DNA from: Bacteroidaceae bacterium
Lineage (GTDB): Bacteria > Bacteroidota > Bacteroidia > Bacteroidales > Bacteroidaceae
Length of the DNA: 64,000 nucleotides
Direction of reading: 5' to 3'
NCBI GenBank assembly: GCA_017461605.1
Contig: JAFTXN010000002.1
Location: 1 to 64,000 of the forward strand
In this document: positions 35,024 to 44,408 of the stretch, one piece after another
How positions within the stretch are numbered: position 1 is the stretch's first letter
Layout: every line of letters begins with the position of its first letter
The notes under the pieces: model-generated
Database searches by the model: none
Seen by the model: only the letters and a program-made list of their open reading frames with translations
Told to the model about the DNA's origin: nothing
Made by a program: the position numbers and the translations under genes

Positions 35024-35629
35024 ATGTTGACGAATATGGAAAATCGGGAATGGCAGGAAATGCGAGGCCGCCTGGAAATTCTCGAACGCAAATTGCAAAA
35101 AGAGAGTATTGTGAACGATCGGCTGATGCGCCGTGTGATGAGTGACAAAGTGTCCGGATGGCAGCGCGACACGCGTGTGCTGAGGTTTGTTGCGGTATTG
35201 ATGATTCCCTACACGGCCTGGTTTTTTCACTGGTTGGGATTTTCGTTGTGGCTCACCGTGGTTACATGTTTGTTCTTTGTGGTGGACATCGCATACGATA
35301 CTTGCAACGCTCGTGTGCTGCTTCCTAAACATTTCTTCTCGGACGATTTGCTGGATGTGCAACGCCGCCTGCTCTGTGCGAAACGTAATTATTCACGTTG
35401 GTTGCACTTTGCCATTCCTTTCCTCCTGGTGTGGCTGATCTGGCTGTGCTATGAGGTGAATGTGGTGTTCGGAGGAAATTCTGTTTATCAGCGTAGCATC
35501 TACATTGGAGTGCTTGTCGGAGGATGTATTGGCGGTTTGTTCGGTTGGTCGTATTATCGGAAAACGCAGCGCATCATCAGAGAACTTTCTGCCGGCATTG
35601 CCGAACTGATGGAGGAGAAAGCTGAATAA
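35024..35629 (+). CDS. Membrane protein, probable partner of the sigma factor
   Basis: This 201-residue protein has a soluble N-terminal coiled-coil-like helix (REWQEMRGRLEILERKLQKES), about four hydrophobic helices (including FVAVLMIPYTAWFF, LWLTVVTCLFFVVDIAY, FAIPFLLVWLIWLCYEV and IGVLVGGCIGGLFGW) and a short C-terminal tail. Location beside an ECF sigma gene suggests an anti-sigma or regulatory role; no RseA-type zinc motif is seen. Unknown family. Confidence 0.65.
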   Translation: MLTNMENREWQEMRGRLEILERKLQKESIVNDRLMRRVMSDKVSGWQRDTRVLRFVAVLMIPYTAWFFHWLGFSLWLTVVTCLFFVVDIAYDTCNARVLLPKHFFSDDLLDVQRRLLCAKRNYSRWLHFAIPFLLVWLIWLCYEVNVVFGGNSVYQRSIYIGVLVGGCIGGLFGWSYYRKTQRIIRELSAGIAELMEEKAE

Positions 35630-35676
35630 ATCCCAAAGGCCTTGCCGAACGGCAAAGCACTATGTTCATAACAACA

Positions 35677-35717
35677 GAAAAGGCGGAGAAATGCAGGGGT
35701 GCATTCTCCGCCTTTTC
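35677..35717. terminator. Convergent bidirectional hairpin
   Basis: Bases 35677-35694 pair with 35701-35717 with one bulge. It lies between the membrane-protein gene and the convergent DPP III gene, with A-rich and T-rich flanks, so it can serve both. Confidence 0.75.
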
Positions 35718-35782
35718 ATATGGCTTGCGTGGCGTGCCGCTCGGAACTTGCCGATTGGTGAATACGCCGGGTGCGTTTTTTC

Positions 35783-37825
35783 TTAGTTCACGTCGGGCAG
35801 CGTGTTGTAGTCGCGGCTATAGCGAAGCATCTGCGCGTCGTAGGCTTCGGTGTAGTCGATGCGTACATCGGTGATGTTGCCGTTGGCATCCTTTGTGACG
35901 GTATACACAGGGTTGATGAAGCCTTTGTAGGGTGAGAGGTTGAGTTTCTCGTAACGTGTCAGAATTTCCTTGTGCAAGGCTGCATCCACCTGTACACCAT
36001 AGGTCTCTACCAAATTGCGAGCTGCCTCATAGTCGCCCTCACTCTTGATGCGTTGGATTTCGGCCAAGAGTTTTCCGAACAGCGTGCGCAGGGCTTCGTA
36101 GTCGTTGATGCGAACGTAGGTCTTGCCTTTACGTTTCACGAGTTCCACCACGTTGTCTTTCTTGCCGTGTTCCAAAGCCCAGCGAGCTATGAGGGCGCGA
36201 TTGCGCATGTGAGCCTCTTCGATGGTGAAGCCCGGCTTGATGCGCACGAGCTGGGTCATGAGGCCGTTCATCATGTATGTATAGTATTGGCTCTTGTAGG
36301 CCTCAAGGTTTGGGGTGAGTCCGAGTTCCACCAACTTGGGGTCGGCCACATAGTAGAGGCCGAAGAGGTCTGCACGAGCTTCTTCGATGGTGCTGCCGTA
36401 GGCTTTGAGCGTATCGGGATCGGTGCCCGGGAGCAGACGGCCCGAACCGTGCCCGAGGCATTCGTGCAAGTCGGTGTGCAAATCGTCGCAGGCCGAACCA
36501 TAGGTCGCGATGAGCGTGCGTGTGGCGTTGTCGATAACAAACTCCTTGTCCATGCCCGAACCTTGGGCTGCCTTGGCGTATGCTCCGGTGAGGTTGCTGA
36601 TGGTTACGCTCTTCGAGCCAAATTCGCGACGCACCCAGTCGGAGTTGGGCAAGTTGATGCCGATGGCTGTACTCGGGTAGAGGTCGCCTCCCAATATGGC
36701 AGCGGTGATTACCTTCGCCGATACGCCTTTGCACTCTTCCTTTTTGAAACGCGGGTCAACGGGTGAGTTGTCCTCAAACCACTGTGCGTTGGCTGACAAC
36801 TTCTCTGCGCGTGCTGTGGCGGCCACATCCTTGAAGTTGACAAGGCTTTCCCACGATGCTTTCATGCCCAGCGGATCGCCGTAGCTCTCTGTGAAACCAT
36901 TGACAAAGTCGACCGAACTCTCGGTGTCCTTCAGCCAATGAATGCAATAGTTGTCGAAAGTGCGCAGGTCGCCTGTGCGATAATACTCAATGAGTCGGTC
37001 GATGACCGTCTGTTGCTCGGCTGTGCAGGCAAAGGGACGCGCCTTTTCCAAGTAGAACACCACGCGCTCGATGGCAGTACCGTAGAGACCACCTACACGC
37101 CATACGCATTCACTCAGGTTGCCAAACTCATCGCGTACCAGGCGGCTGTTCATTCCCATCATCACGGGGCGAGGGTCGCCGGCGGGCTTGCGTTCGGCGT
37201 AAAACTTCTCAGCTTCCTGTTGTGTGATTCCGGGAGCGTAGTAGTTGCAGGCAGAAGTGAGCAGCAAGTCGTCGCCATCTTTCTGGTTGACACGCATGGG
37301 CATCACCGCCGGGTCGAAGATGACGGGGAACACCTCGTCGCAAAGTGCGTCTACCGTTTGACCGGGAGTCAGTGGCAGTTTGGAAGCGTCAACACTCTTC
37401 AGGGCTGCACGGAAGAAGTCGGCCGAAAATTCGGGCTCGAACTTCTCGCATCCGTAATGGTGATGGATGCCTGCGGAGAACCATACGCGCTTCAAGTAAG
37501 TGGTGAGTGCGCGAAACTCCTCCGAGTTGCGGTCGCCGCTGAAGTCGGTGTAGATAGTTTCGAGCATACGGCGGATGCGCAGGTTGTAGCGTCCGTTTTG
37601 ATCGAAAAGGATGTCGCGACCTTGCAGAGCTGCTTCCGAGAGATAGTAGATGAAGGTTTTCTCTTTGAGCGTCAACTGTTCAAATCCCTCCACCTTATAG
37701 CGAAGCATCTGAATGTCGGCAAATTGCTCGTCGGTGTACTTGAAGTCGTCTGTTTGTGCCGTGGCTGTGGTTGGGCACAGCGTGGCGGCAGCTGTGAACA
37801 TCATAGTGGCAAATTTTGTTTTCAT
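35783..37825 (-). CDS. Dipeptidyl peptidase III (M49 metallopeptidase)
   Basis: This 680-residue enzyme cleaves dipeptides from the N-termini of oligopeptides. The zinc motif is HECLGHGSG (HExxGH, M49) with the third ligand in TIEEARADLFGLYY. MKTKFATMMFTAAATLCPTTATAQ looks like a secretory signal, so it is probably periplasmic. I chose ATG 37825; the upstream in-frame ATG at 37861 would give a leader without a typical signal. Bacteroidetes use such proteases for peptide nutrition. Confidence 0.9.
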   Translation of the reverse strand: MKTKFATMMFTAAATLCPTTATAQTDDFKYTDEQFADIQMLRYKVEGFEQLTLKEKTFIYYLSEAALQGRDILFDQNGRYNLRIRRMLETIYTDFSGDRNSEEFRALTTYLKRVWFSAGIHHHYGCEKFEPEFSADFFRAALKSVDASKLPLTPGQTVDALCDEVFPVIFDPAVMPMRVNQKDGDDLLLTSACNYYAPGITQQEAEKFYAERKPAGDPRPVMMGMNSRLVRDEFGNLSECVWRVGGLYGTAIERVVFYLEKARPFACTAEQQTVIDRLIEYYRTGDLRTFDNYCIHWLKDTESSVDFVNGFTESYGDPLGMKASWESLVNFKDVAATARAEKLSANAQWFEDNSPVDPRFKKEECKGVSAKVITAAILGGDLYPSTAIGINLPNSDWVRREFGSKSVTISNLTGAYAKAAQGSGMDKEFVIDNATRTLIATYGSACDDLHTDLHECLGHGSGRLLPGTDPDTLKAYGSTIEEARADLFGLYYVADPKLVELGLTPNLEAYKSQYYTYMMNGLMTQLVRIKPGFTIEEAHMRNRALIARWALEHGKKDNVVELVKRKGKTYVRINDYEALRTLFGKLLAEIQRIKSEGDYEAARNLVETYGVQVDAALHKEILTRYEKLNLSPYKGFINPVYTVTKDANGNITDVRIDYTEAYDAQMLRYSRDYNTLPDVN

Positions 37826-37983
37826 GTATAAAAGTTTAGTTTGTTTCTCGAAGTTTGGCAAAAGTAAGTTTTTCTTTGCGAATGGCCAAACCGGTGTTGC
37901 AGTGTGCCTGAAGGCAGTGTCCGAACAGATGTTTTATGCCTGCCGAATAATGGTGGAAATACGGGTGCGGCATGTGGCAAAAT

Positions 37984-38046
37984 CTGCAGTGCTTGCAGAA
38001 TTTTCTGCGAGCACTGCGGAAAAATCTGCAAGCACTGCAGATTTTC
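37984..38046. repeat. Array of three 21-bp units
   Basis: Units lie at 37984-38004, 38005-38025 and 38026-38046. The GCAGTGCTTGC core of unit 1 is inverted in units 2 and 3 (GCACTGC). It lies between the DPP III start and the DUF5606 stop. No gene is found elsewhere in 37826-38130. Confidence 0.75.
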
Positions 38047-38130
38047 GGCCTGGCGCATGCCGTGAATATGCAATGCGGGCGGACATCCGTAAGTGGAATG
38101 CCCGCCCGCGCGTATATTATATATGTGTGC

Positions 38131-38550
38131 TTATTCGGCTTCGGGAGCTTCTTCTTCCTCCACGAAATTTGTGTAGCCGCAACCCACAAGGATGTTGTAC
38201 CATTGCAGGAGTTTCTTCATGTCGGCCTTGTAAACGCGGTCGCGGTCGTAGTTGGGCAGTGCTGTAGCCATGAAGTCGGCCAACTCAGCATCGGTGGCCT
38301 TGGAGTGGTGCAGGTCAACTGCAGCTCCATTGTGCGCTTGGCTAAGGTTCTGGAACACTTGCATCAGAGGCACATCCTCGTCATCGGTATACATGGAGAT
38401 GTCGTTGAGACTTGTTACGCGATCGCGTGCTCCCACCGGGAAACGTTTTTTTGCCTCGTCGAGAGATTCTACAATGAGCATGTTGCGTCCTTGAGACACT
38501 AAGCGGAAAAGTCCGGGCTTTCCGGAAATGGATAAAATGGTGTCTTGCAT
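38131..38550 (-). CDS. DUF5606 family protein
   Basis: A 139-residue protein that starts MQDTILSISGKPGLFRLVSQGRNMLIVESL, the N-terminal signature of DUF5606 in Bacteroidetes. The acidic C-terminus ends in EEEEAPEAE. Its function is not known. The nusB-yajC-ybbR-coaE cluster lies upstream on the same strand. The ATG at 38550 is 36 bases downstream of a repeat-borne -7 box, so it can be transcribed independently of coaE. Confidence 0.88.
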   Translation of the reverse strand: MQDTILSISGKPGLFRLVSQGRNMLIVESLDEAKKRFPVGARDRVTSLNDISMYTDDEDVPLMQVFQNLSQAHNGAAVDLHHSKATDAELADFMATALPNYDRDRVYKADMKKLLQWYNILVGCGYTNFVEEEEAPEAE

Positions 38551-38586
38551 GTTTTTCGTAATGATTGGTTTTTTAGAATTGCGGAA

Positions 38587-38760
38587 CAAAGATAGTGCAA
38601 GGCGAGCGAAATACAAAGAAAGGCCGCAGGCTTTTCTTTTATTTCCGAGCCGCAGTCTATCTTGGGCGTCAGCCAAAGTGTGCAAGGCGAGCGAAATACA
38701 AAGAAAGGCCGCAGGCTTTTCTTTTATTTCCGAGCCGCAGCCTATCTTGGGCGTCAGCCG
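38587..38760 (-). repeat. Two promoter-carrying 85-bp repeats upstream of DUF5606
   Basis: Copies begin at 38595 and 38680. The gene-proximal copy carries CAAAGATA (38587-38594) and CAAA (38614-38617), that is TTTG-N19-TATCTTTG on the minus strand facing the DUF5606 gene. The inner copy has CAAAGTGTG, losing the TA of the -7 box. Confidence 0.78.
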
Positions 38761-38786
38761 AACGTGGGTTGGGCGGCGGAAAGTCT

Positions 38787-39371
38787 TTATTGCAGCAATT
38801 GCAAGAGCTGAGGCATCAGGTCGGTTTGCCCGTCGTTGTGGATGATGTGGTCGGCGCGGCGACGTTTTTCGCGCTCGGGCATTTGCATCTTTATCCAGCG
38901 CAGGGCTGTGGCCCGATTCACTTTGTCGCGTTCCATCACGCGCCGGATGCGCGTTTCTCTGGGAGCGGCCACATGAATGGTGCGAGTGGTGAGGCGATGA
39001 AAGCCCGACTCGAAGAGCAATGCGCATTCCATGAAAACGAAGCGTTCGGTTTGGGCTTTTTCCCATTGCACGAAGGCTTCGGCCACACGCGGCCACACGA
39101 TTTGGTTCACTCGGTCGGCATTTTCCGGACTGCTGCAAAGGTATGCGGCCAATCGGCTTTTGACCAGCCGGCCGGCGTCATCGTACACGCCTTCGCCCAC
39201 GATGCGCGTGAGGGCTTGGCGCACGTGTTTGTCCGTACGGATGATGTGTTTTGCCGCGGTGTCGCAGCAGAACACGGGGTAGCCCATGTCTTTGATAATT
39301 CGGCATACGTAGCTCTTGCCGCTACCTATACCGCCGGTAATGCCGTAGCTGATTTTTTTTGTAGAGGTCAT
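38787..39371 (-). CDS. coaE: Dephospho-CoA kinase
   Basis: This 194-residue enzyme phosphorylates dephospho-CoA, the last step of CoA synthesis. Motifs: P-loop GITGGIGSGKSYV near residue 10, FCCDTAAKHII (the substrate DxxA), FVFMECALLFESGFH, and the lid segment RVMERDKVNRATALRWI. The length matches CoaE. It is in the nusB-yajC-ybbR-coaE cluster. Confidence 0.93.
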   Translation of the reverse strand: MTSTKKISYGITGGIGSGKSYVCRIIKDMGYPVFCCDTAAKHIIRTDKHVRQALTRIVGEGVYDDAGRLVKSRLAAYLCSSPENADRVNQIVWPRVAEAFVQWEKAQTERFVFMECALLFESGFHRLTTRTIHVAAPRETRIRRVMERDKVNRATALRWIKMQMPEREKRRRADHIIHNDGQTDLMPQLLQLLQ

Positions 39372-39397
39372 GGGATGGGGGCTTGGACTGTGAAAAA

Positions 39398-40393
39398 TCA
39401 GTTTTCGGCTGGGGCTTTTACCTCCTCGATGACAAATTCCACCTCTTCGGGTTCGATACGTACGCGTCCGGCTCCGTCGGGCGTCGACTTGAGGGCGAGA
39501 CGGCAGGTGTTGCCCTGCATGTTAATAAGCTCCTCGTAGTTGACCACCACTACGAAGTTGTCGGCTGTGATGTCGCGGTAGCGGTTCATGCTTACCTGGA
39601 AGGTGATGTTTACCTTTGAGGGAAAAGTGCGCAGCACCTTTGTGGCAGGGAAGTTGACCCCTTGCACAGGTACCTGCACTGTTTTCTCAACCATGCGTTC
39701 GGCTATGACGGTAAGGTCCACTTGCGCGGGCGAAAATCTGGCTCCGCGCACTGGTTGAATGTCAATGCGTTGGCGAAGTGTGTCGGCAACATCAGAAAAA
39801 TAAACAGGCTTCACGTAAGCTCCGGTGATGGTATCAAGAAGGCTCTTCGTGGCATAAACAATCACAGAGTCGGGAGAGAGGGAGATGCCGGATATGTTGT
39901 AGCTCTTCTCGGGACGTATGTTGCCTTGCAGCCGAACGGGCACCCGTTTGTGCAGACCGTAGTTGTAATAATACTCAATGGTGTCGGGATGTGTGGCCAC
40001 GATTTGCGAACCGGGCATCAGTGCTTCCGCAACGGGTTTGAGCAACTCGGAGGTAAGCAGGCGCACATGTCCGGAGGGGTTGGAGTGCTGTTGGTGGTCG
40101 ATGGTGATGCCCGGCAGGATTTTTCCGTAGCGATAGGAGAGCAGCGTGACGCCTTTGTCGCGAATGCGGATGCTCACTTGCTTCGGCAGGTCGGAGGTGA
40201 TGACCACATTGCCCGGTATTCCTTTGGTCTCGATGGGCACCACAAAATCTTCCTCATACACTTCGTTCAGTGTCTGGAATGTCCAAAACATTGCTGAGAG
40301 TAGGAGGAAAAAAAAGAAAATCAGGAACTGCTTGTTCCAAATCTTGGAAAAGCAATTCCTGAGTAGTCTTGGCATGTGGCTGAGCGTCTTCAT
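39398..40393 (-). CDS. YbbR-like / CdaR-type domain protein
   Basis: This 331-residue protein has an N-terminal transmembrane helix (FLIFFFFLLLSAMFWTF, about 23-40) and then YbbR-like beta domains, with patterns such as VPIETKGIPGNVVITSDLPKQVSIRIRDKG and VPVRLQGNIRPEKSYNISGISLSPDSVIVYA. In Firmicutes CdaR regulates the diadenylate cyclase; in Bacteroidetes the role is unclear. It lies between yajC and coaE, as usual in this phylum. Confidence 0.82.
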   Translation of the reverse strand: MKTLSHMPRLLRNCFSKIWNKQFLIFFFFLLLSAMFWTFQTLNEVYEEDFVVPIETKGIPGNVVITSDLPKQVSIRIRDKGVTLLSYRYGKILPGITIDHQQHSNPSGHVRLLTSELLKPVAEALMPGSQIVATHPDTIEYYYNYGLHKRVPVRLQGNIRPEKSYNISGISLSPDSVIVYATKSLLDTITGAYVKPVYFSDVADTLRQRIDIQPVRGARFSPAQVDLTVIAERMVEKTVQVPVQGVNFPATKVLRTFPSKVNITFQVSMNRYRDITADNFVVVVNYEELINMQGNTCRLALKSTPDGAGRVRIEPEEVEFVIEEVKAPAEN

Positions 40394-40483
40394 GGAAAAA
40401 TGAAGTGCGATCGGCGAGTTTCGGCTCTCTGTCGACTTGTGGTCAGAGGGCTTTCCGGCTCGTCGGTCGGTGTTCTCGTCAAC

Positions 40484-40810
40484 TTATTTATTGGTGTTCT
40501 CTGTTCCCTGACCGAGGGGCATGATGGCACTCTTCTCGAATACAATCTTCGTACCGGTGCTCACTTCCAGGGTGATGGTGTTGTCCATTTCGTTGATGCT
40601 GCGGACAGTGCCACGGATACCGCCGATGGTTACCACGTCCTGACCTACAGACAGTGAGTTGCGGAACTTCTGAATTTCTTTTTGTTTCTTGTTTTGCGGA
40701 CGTATCATGAAGAAGTACATGATTGCGAAGAGCGCAACCATCATCACAATCATGGAGGTCATTCCGCCGCCTGCAGATTGAGCCTGCATAAGGATAAGAT
40801 TTGTGTACAT
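40484..40810 (-). CDS. yajC: Preprotein translocase subunit YajC
   Basis: This 108-residue protein has one hydrophobic helix (MTSMIVMMVALFAIMYFFMI) followed by RPQNKKQKEIQKFRNSLSVGQDVVTIGGIRGTV, which is the YajC signature. It is a small accessory subunit of the SecDF complex. The gene follows nusB by seven bases. Confidence 0.92.
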   Translation of the reverse strand: MYTNLILMQAQSAGGGMTSMIVMMVALFAIMYFFMIRPQNKKQKEIQKFRNSLSVGQDVVTIGGIRGTVRSINEMDNTITLEVSTGTKIVFEKSAIMPLGQGTENTNK

Positions 40811-40817
40811 TGTATGT

Positions 40818-41750
40818 TTATTTTAAGAGTTTGCCTTCTGCTTTAAGCTGCTTCACGATGTTGTCCATCGTTCCGTTGATGTAGGATGCGCTGCGTGGTG
40901 TGCTGTAAACCTTTGCAATGTCCAGGTATTCGTTGAAACTCACGCTGAGCGGTATCGAGGGGAAGGTCAGAATTTCGGTCAGGGCAATCTGCATGATGAT
41001 GACATCCATGATGGCAATTCTGCTGAAGTCCCAGTTTCTCGACCCTCCCTTGATAAGTTCGCGTACCTCGTCGGTGCGTGTCAGCGTCTCGCGGAACAAA
41101 GTTACGGCATAGTCGCGATCTTCCTCCGAGGTGTATTCCGGCAGGAGCGGCTGGCTTTCGTCGCTTTCGGGCGTGAAGCGTTTGATGGTCTTAAGTACGA
41201 AGGAATCGATGATTTCCTTGTCGTCGTTCCAATAAAGACTGCGCTCTTCAAGCACGGCATCGAGGTCCTCATTGTTGCATACCAAGTGCTTGTAGAGCTT
41301 GCGCACCAATTCGCGATCAGCCTCATAGCTGAAATCTTCCTTCTCCAAGTATAGCTGGAAAATGTCGCTCTTGGTGAATGTATCGTAGAGCTTGCGCACG
41401 GAAGCATCTTCTTCTTCCCAAAGGTCGCCTTGCTTCTCGCGATATTGCAGCAGCGCGGCGTTGGCACGTAGTTGCAGCAAGAATTGGTTGGCAGCCATTT
41501 GCCCGTCGGGGAATATGCCTGTGCTCTCTTGCTTGAGGCGCTTGTCGCGTTCGATTCGGGCTTCGTTTTTGCGCTCTGCCATTTTCTGCACATCAACGAG
41601 CAGTGTCAGCAAATCGCAATAGAGGTCGTAAGCTTTGTCAAGGCTGAATATAAGCTCCTTCTCGGCTACGTCGAGTGTCTTGCCTTCGTTGTGATAGAAC
41701 GCATACACCAGTTGCACAATCTTAAGTCTGATTAGTTCTCTGTTTATCAT
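40818..41750 (-). CDS. nusB: Transcription antitermination protein NusB (long Bacteroidetes form)
   Basis: This 310-residue protein begins MINRELIRLKIVQLVYAFYHNEGK and carries the NusB helical domain in its C-terminal half (REWD-like NWDFSRIAIMDVIIMQIALTEIL, SVSFNEYLDIAKVYSTPRSASYINGTMDNIV). Bacteroidetes NusB proteins are about twice as long as in E. coli, with an extra N-terminal region, as here. NusB works with NusE on boxA RNA in rRNA operons. A -7-like TACTTTTG on the minus strand (41785-41792) precedes it. Confidence 0.93.
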   Translation of the reverse strand: MINRELIRLKIVQLVYAFYHNEGKTLDVAEKELIFSLDKAYDLYCDLLTLLVDVQKMAERKNEARIERDKRLKQESTGIFPDGQMAANQFLLQLRANAALLQYREKQGDLWEEEDASVRKLYDTFTKSDIFQLYLEKEDFSYEADRELVRKLYKHLVCNNEDLDAVLEERSLYWNDDKEIIDSFVLKTIKRFTPESDESQPLLPEYTSEEDRDYAVTLFRETLTRTDEVRELIKGGSRNWDFSRIAIMDVIIMQIALTEILTFPSIPLSVSFNEYLDIAKVYSTPRSASYINGTMDNIVKQLKAEGKLLK

Positions 41751-41996
41751 GAATGTGCGGATTTATTCAGGGTTTGTAGTTGTGCAAAAGTACAAAAAAA
41801 GCCTCTTGCCGACTATTTTATCACATCTTTTTTTGGTACTTAGGGAATTTGGGTGCAAATTTGCCTTATCGAATGAGCAAAACAGAGGATTGAGCAGGGC
41901 GAATAGAGATGTTTGCCTCCTTTAGCGGGACGCTTGGATGCCGTTCCCGAGAGCTTCATTCGGGTTGTGGCTTGGCCTCATGCTTTCTGTGAAAAT

Positions 41997-42059
41997 CTGC
42001 AGTGCTTGCAGAAATTTCTACAGTGCTTGCAGAAAATTCTGCAGTGCTTGTAGATTTTT
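41997..42059. repeat. Array of three 21-bp units
   Basis: Units at 41997-42017, 42018-42038 and 42039-42059 are near-identical CTGCAGTGCTTGCAG copies. No gene is found in 41751-42173; the array lies between nusB and the DUF3276 gene. Confidence 0.78.
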
Positions 42060-42173
42060 GTTCGGACTGCAGCCGTTTTTGCAGCAAGATGTCAGTGCTT
42101 GCCGGGGAGCTGTTACACTTGAGCGGCTGCGAGGTGGGTGATGCTGACAACAATAGGAAAATGTCTAACTTTT

Positions 42174-42544
42174 ATGATTATAAAAATGCAAGAGAAGAAC
42201 GACAAGGACATTCTGTTCTCAAAGATGGTGAAAGCCGGTAAACGTGTTTATTATATATAGATGTGAAACGCGACCGACGCGATGAGTATTACCTTTCCAT
42301 CACAGAGAGCAAACGCATCAATGCCAGCGGCGAAACGGAAAAGCCGGTTTTCGAAAAGCACAAGATATTCCTGTATCGCGAGGACCTGAACAAGTTTTTC
42401 CACGCCTTTCGCGAAGCTGCCGACTATGCGCTCGAAGCATCGGGCGACGCACCCGTAGGTAGTCCGTTGCCCGTGCCTGAAGAGCCGCATGCCGACGAGG
42501 CTGTTGCGGAAGCCGGAAAGGTGGAAATTGACATCGAGTTCTGA
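42174..42544 (+). pseudogene. DUF3276 / PUR-family nucleic-acid-binding protein, frame-broken
   Basis: The frame from ATG 42174 (or 42186) encodes the expected N-terminus (EKNDKDILFSKMVKAGKRVYY) but stops at TAG 42258-42260. The rest of the domain continues in another frame from about 42260: DVKRDRRDEYYLSITESKRI, FEKHKIFLYREDLNKFFHAF, and an acidic tail to 42544. The join falls on a (TA)4 tract at 42252-42259; three TA units would restore one frame. DUF3276 proteins are small PUR-alpha-like DNA/RNA binders. Either a sequence error or a slippage-controlled switch; a GTG at 42263 could also allow a short product. Confidence 0.7.
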
Positions 42545-42572
42545 ACGCGCGCAAACATTTCGGCCGCTTCTG

Positions 42573-42603
42573 ATTGCCGAAACAAAAGAAATGTGTACCT
42601 TTG
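42573..42603 (+). promoter_or_regulatory. Promoter of rplY
   Basis: TTG at 42574-42576 and TACCTTTG at 42596-42603 are 19 bases apart, a good match to the Bacteroidetes promoter. The rplY start is 95 bases downstream, allowing a 5' leader. Confidence 0.65.
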
Positions 42604-42697
42604 CCGCCGATTTGACCCGACCGGGGCGAAGTGTGCCCCGTGTGTGATGGCGAATTAAGCAAACTTTACAAACACTTAATTTAGAGTAACACAAATT

Positions 42698-43300
42698 ATG
42701 AAGCAGATTGCAATCTCCGGTTCGCTCAGAACCGATCTCGGCAAAAAGGCTACAAAAATGGCTCGCCAGAACGACCTCGTTCCCTGCGTGCTTTATGGTG
42801 AAAAGAAAGGCGAAAACGGACTTCCCGAAGCCACTCACTTCCTCGTGGATGTGAAGCAGATCAACAAGGTGGTGTATTCGCCCGACATCTACTTGGTAAA
42901 CATTACAATCGACGGTACCGAGCACAAAGCTGTGGTTAAGGAGCTCCAATTCCACGCTGTGAAGGACAATGTTCTGCACGTCGACTTCTACGAAGTATCT
43001 GAGGGTAAGCCCATCGTAATGGCTGTGCCCATCGCTCCCCAAGGCTTGGCCGAAGGTGTACGTGCCGGTGGTAAGCTCATGAGCATGGTGCGCAAGCTCA
43101 AGGTGCGCGCTACTTACGACCTCATCCCCGAGAAGCTCATCATCGACGTGACTTCTCTCGGTCTCGGTAAGTCTATCAAATGTGGCGAACTCTCTTTCGA
43201 AGGTCTCGAACTCGTTACTCCGAAGGAAGTTGTGGTATGCACAGTGAAGATGACTCGTGCCGCCAAGGGTGCCGCCGCAGCTGCAGCCAAGGGCAACTAA
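42698..43300 (+). CDS. rplY: 50S ribosomal protein L25 (Ctc form)
   Basis: A 200-residue protein with ISGSLRTDLGKKATKMARQNDLVPCVLYG in the 5S rRNA-binding N-terminal domain and the longer C-terminal beta domain of the Ctc form (HVDFYEVSEGKPIVMAVPIAPQG..., then LSFEGLELVTPKEVVVCTVKM). An Ala-rich tail, AAKGAAAAAAKGN, ends it. pth follows 65 bases downstream, which is the usual arrangement. Confidence 0.95.
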   Translation: MKQIAISGSLRTDLGKKATKMARQNDLVPCVLYGEKKGENGLPEATHFLVDVKQINKVVYSPDIYLVNITIDGTEHKAVVKELQFHAVKDNVLHVDFYEVSEGKPIVMAVPIAPQGLAEGVRAGGKLMSMVRKLKVRATYDLIPEKLIIDVTSLGLGKSIKCGELSFEGLELVTPKEVVVCTVKMTRAAKGAAAAAAKGN

Positions 43301-43365
43301 TTTCGAAAAATCATTGAGGCCGGCAGAACGCTGACAGATGCCTCAACAATTTTGAACAAAACGAA

Positions 43366-43929
43366 ATGAATTATCTGATTGTCGGGCTCGGCAACATCGG
43401 AAGCGAGTATGCTGCCACCCGTCACAACATAGGATTTAGAGTATTGGACGCCTTAGCACAGGCGTCCAATCTCGTATTTGAGGATAAGCGTTATGGTTTT
43501 ATCACCACTCTGAGGGTGAAAAACCAAACGCTCTTTCTGCTGAAGCCCTCCACATATATGAATCTCTCCGGCAATGCTGTGCGTTACTGGATGAACGAGA
43601 AGAAAATCCCTATCGAGAACCTGCTTGTCGTCGTCGATGATATCGCATTGCCCTTTGGACAGCTGCGCATGAAACCGGCAGGCAGTGAGGGCGGCCACAA
43701 TGGCTTGCGTCACATCACCTCGGTGCTGGGAACCCAGCAATATGCTCGTTTGCGTTTCGGCGTGGGCAACGATTTTCCCAAGGGCCGGCAAGTGGATTAT
43801 GTGCTGGGTGAGTTTGAGGCCGAAGACCTCGAGAAAATGGACGAACGCCTCGAAGCCGCCGGCGAAATGGTGAAGAGCTTCGCGCTGGCAGGCATACAGT
43901 TCACCATGAACCATTTCAATAAGAAGTAA
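43366..43929 (+). CDS. pth: Peptidyl-tRNA hydrolase
   Basis: This 187-residue enzyme recycles peptidyl-tRNA. Seen are [28 protein letters not shown] with the catalytic His20-like residue, [46 protein letters not shown], and RLRFGVG. Length is normal for bacterial Pth. hslR lies 17 bases downstream. Confidence 0.95.
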   Translation: MNYLIVGLGNIGSEYAATRHNIGFRVLDALAQASNLVFEDKRYGFITTLRVKNQTLFLLKPSTYMNLSGNAVRYWMNEKKIPIENLLVVVDDIALPFGQLRMKPAGSEGGHNGLRHITSVLGTQQYARLRFGVGNDFPKGRQVDYVLGEFEAEDLEKMDERLEAAGEMVKSFALAGIQFTMNHFNKK

Positions 43930-43946
43930 ACCCCTCTCCCGAATCT

Positions 43947-44372
43947 ATGGCTACCACGAACGAAGCCCGCCTTGACAAATGGCTGTGGGCTGCCCGCATC
44001 TTCAAAACACGCACATTGGCTGCCGATGCCTGCAAGAATGGGCGCGTAGCCATCAATGGCGCACAAGCAAAACCCTCCAGGGCTGTAAAAGTGGGCGACA
44101 GTGTGTCTGTGCGCAAACCGCCCGTAACCTACACATTCAGGGTGCTGCAGACCATAGAGAAGCGTGTAGGCGCAAAACTCCTGCCCGAGATATTGGAGAA
44201 CATCACAGCCCCCGAGCAATACGAAATTTTGGAGATGAGTCGCATCAGTGGCTTTGTGGATCGTGCGCGAGGCACCGGTCGTCCCACCCAGAAGGATCGC
44301 CGTGCGCTGGACGACTTTGCCGAAACTCCGCTCTACATCCCCGACTTCGAATTTGACGAGGATGACGAATGA
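43947..44372 (+). CDS. hslR: S4-domain RNA-binding protein HslR-like
   Basis: This 141-residue protein has an S4 domain at its N-terminus (EARLDKWLWAARIFKTRTLAADACKNGRVAING) followed by KVGDSVSVRKPPVTYTFRVLQ, and a basic then acidic tail. HslR (Hsp15) binds stalled 50S subunits carrying peptidyl-tRNA, which fits the neighbouring pth gene. Confidence 0.88.
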   Translation: MATTNEARLDKWLWAARIFKTRTLAADACKNGRVAINGAQAKPSRAVKVGDSVSVRKPPVTYTFRVLQTIEKRVGAKLLPEILENITAPEQYEILEMSRISGFVDRARGTGRPTQKDRRALDDFAETPLYIPDFEFDEDDE

Positions 44373-44408
44373 TTACGGCATCTGAAACTCTCAATAAGCA
44401 CTCCGTAA

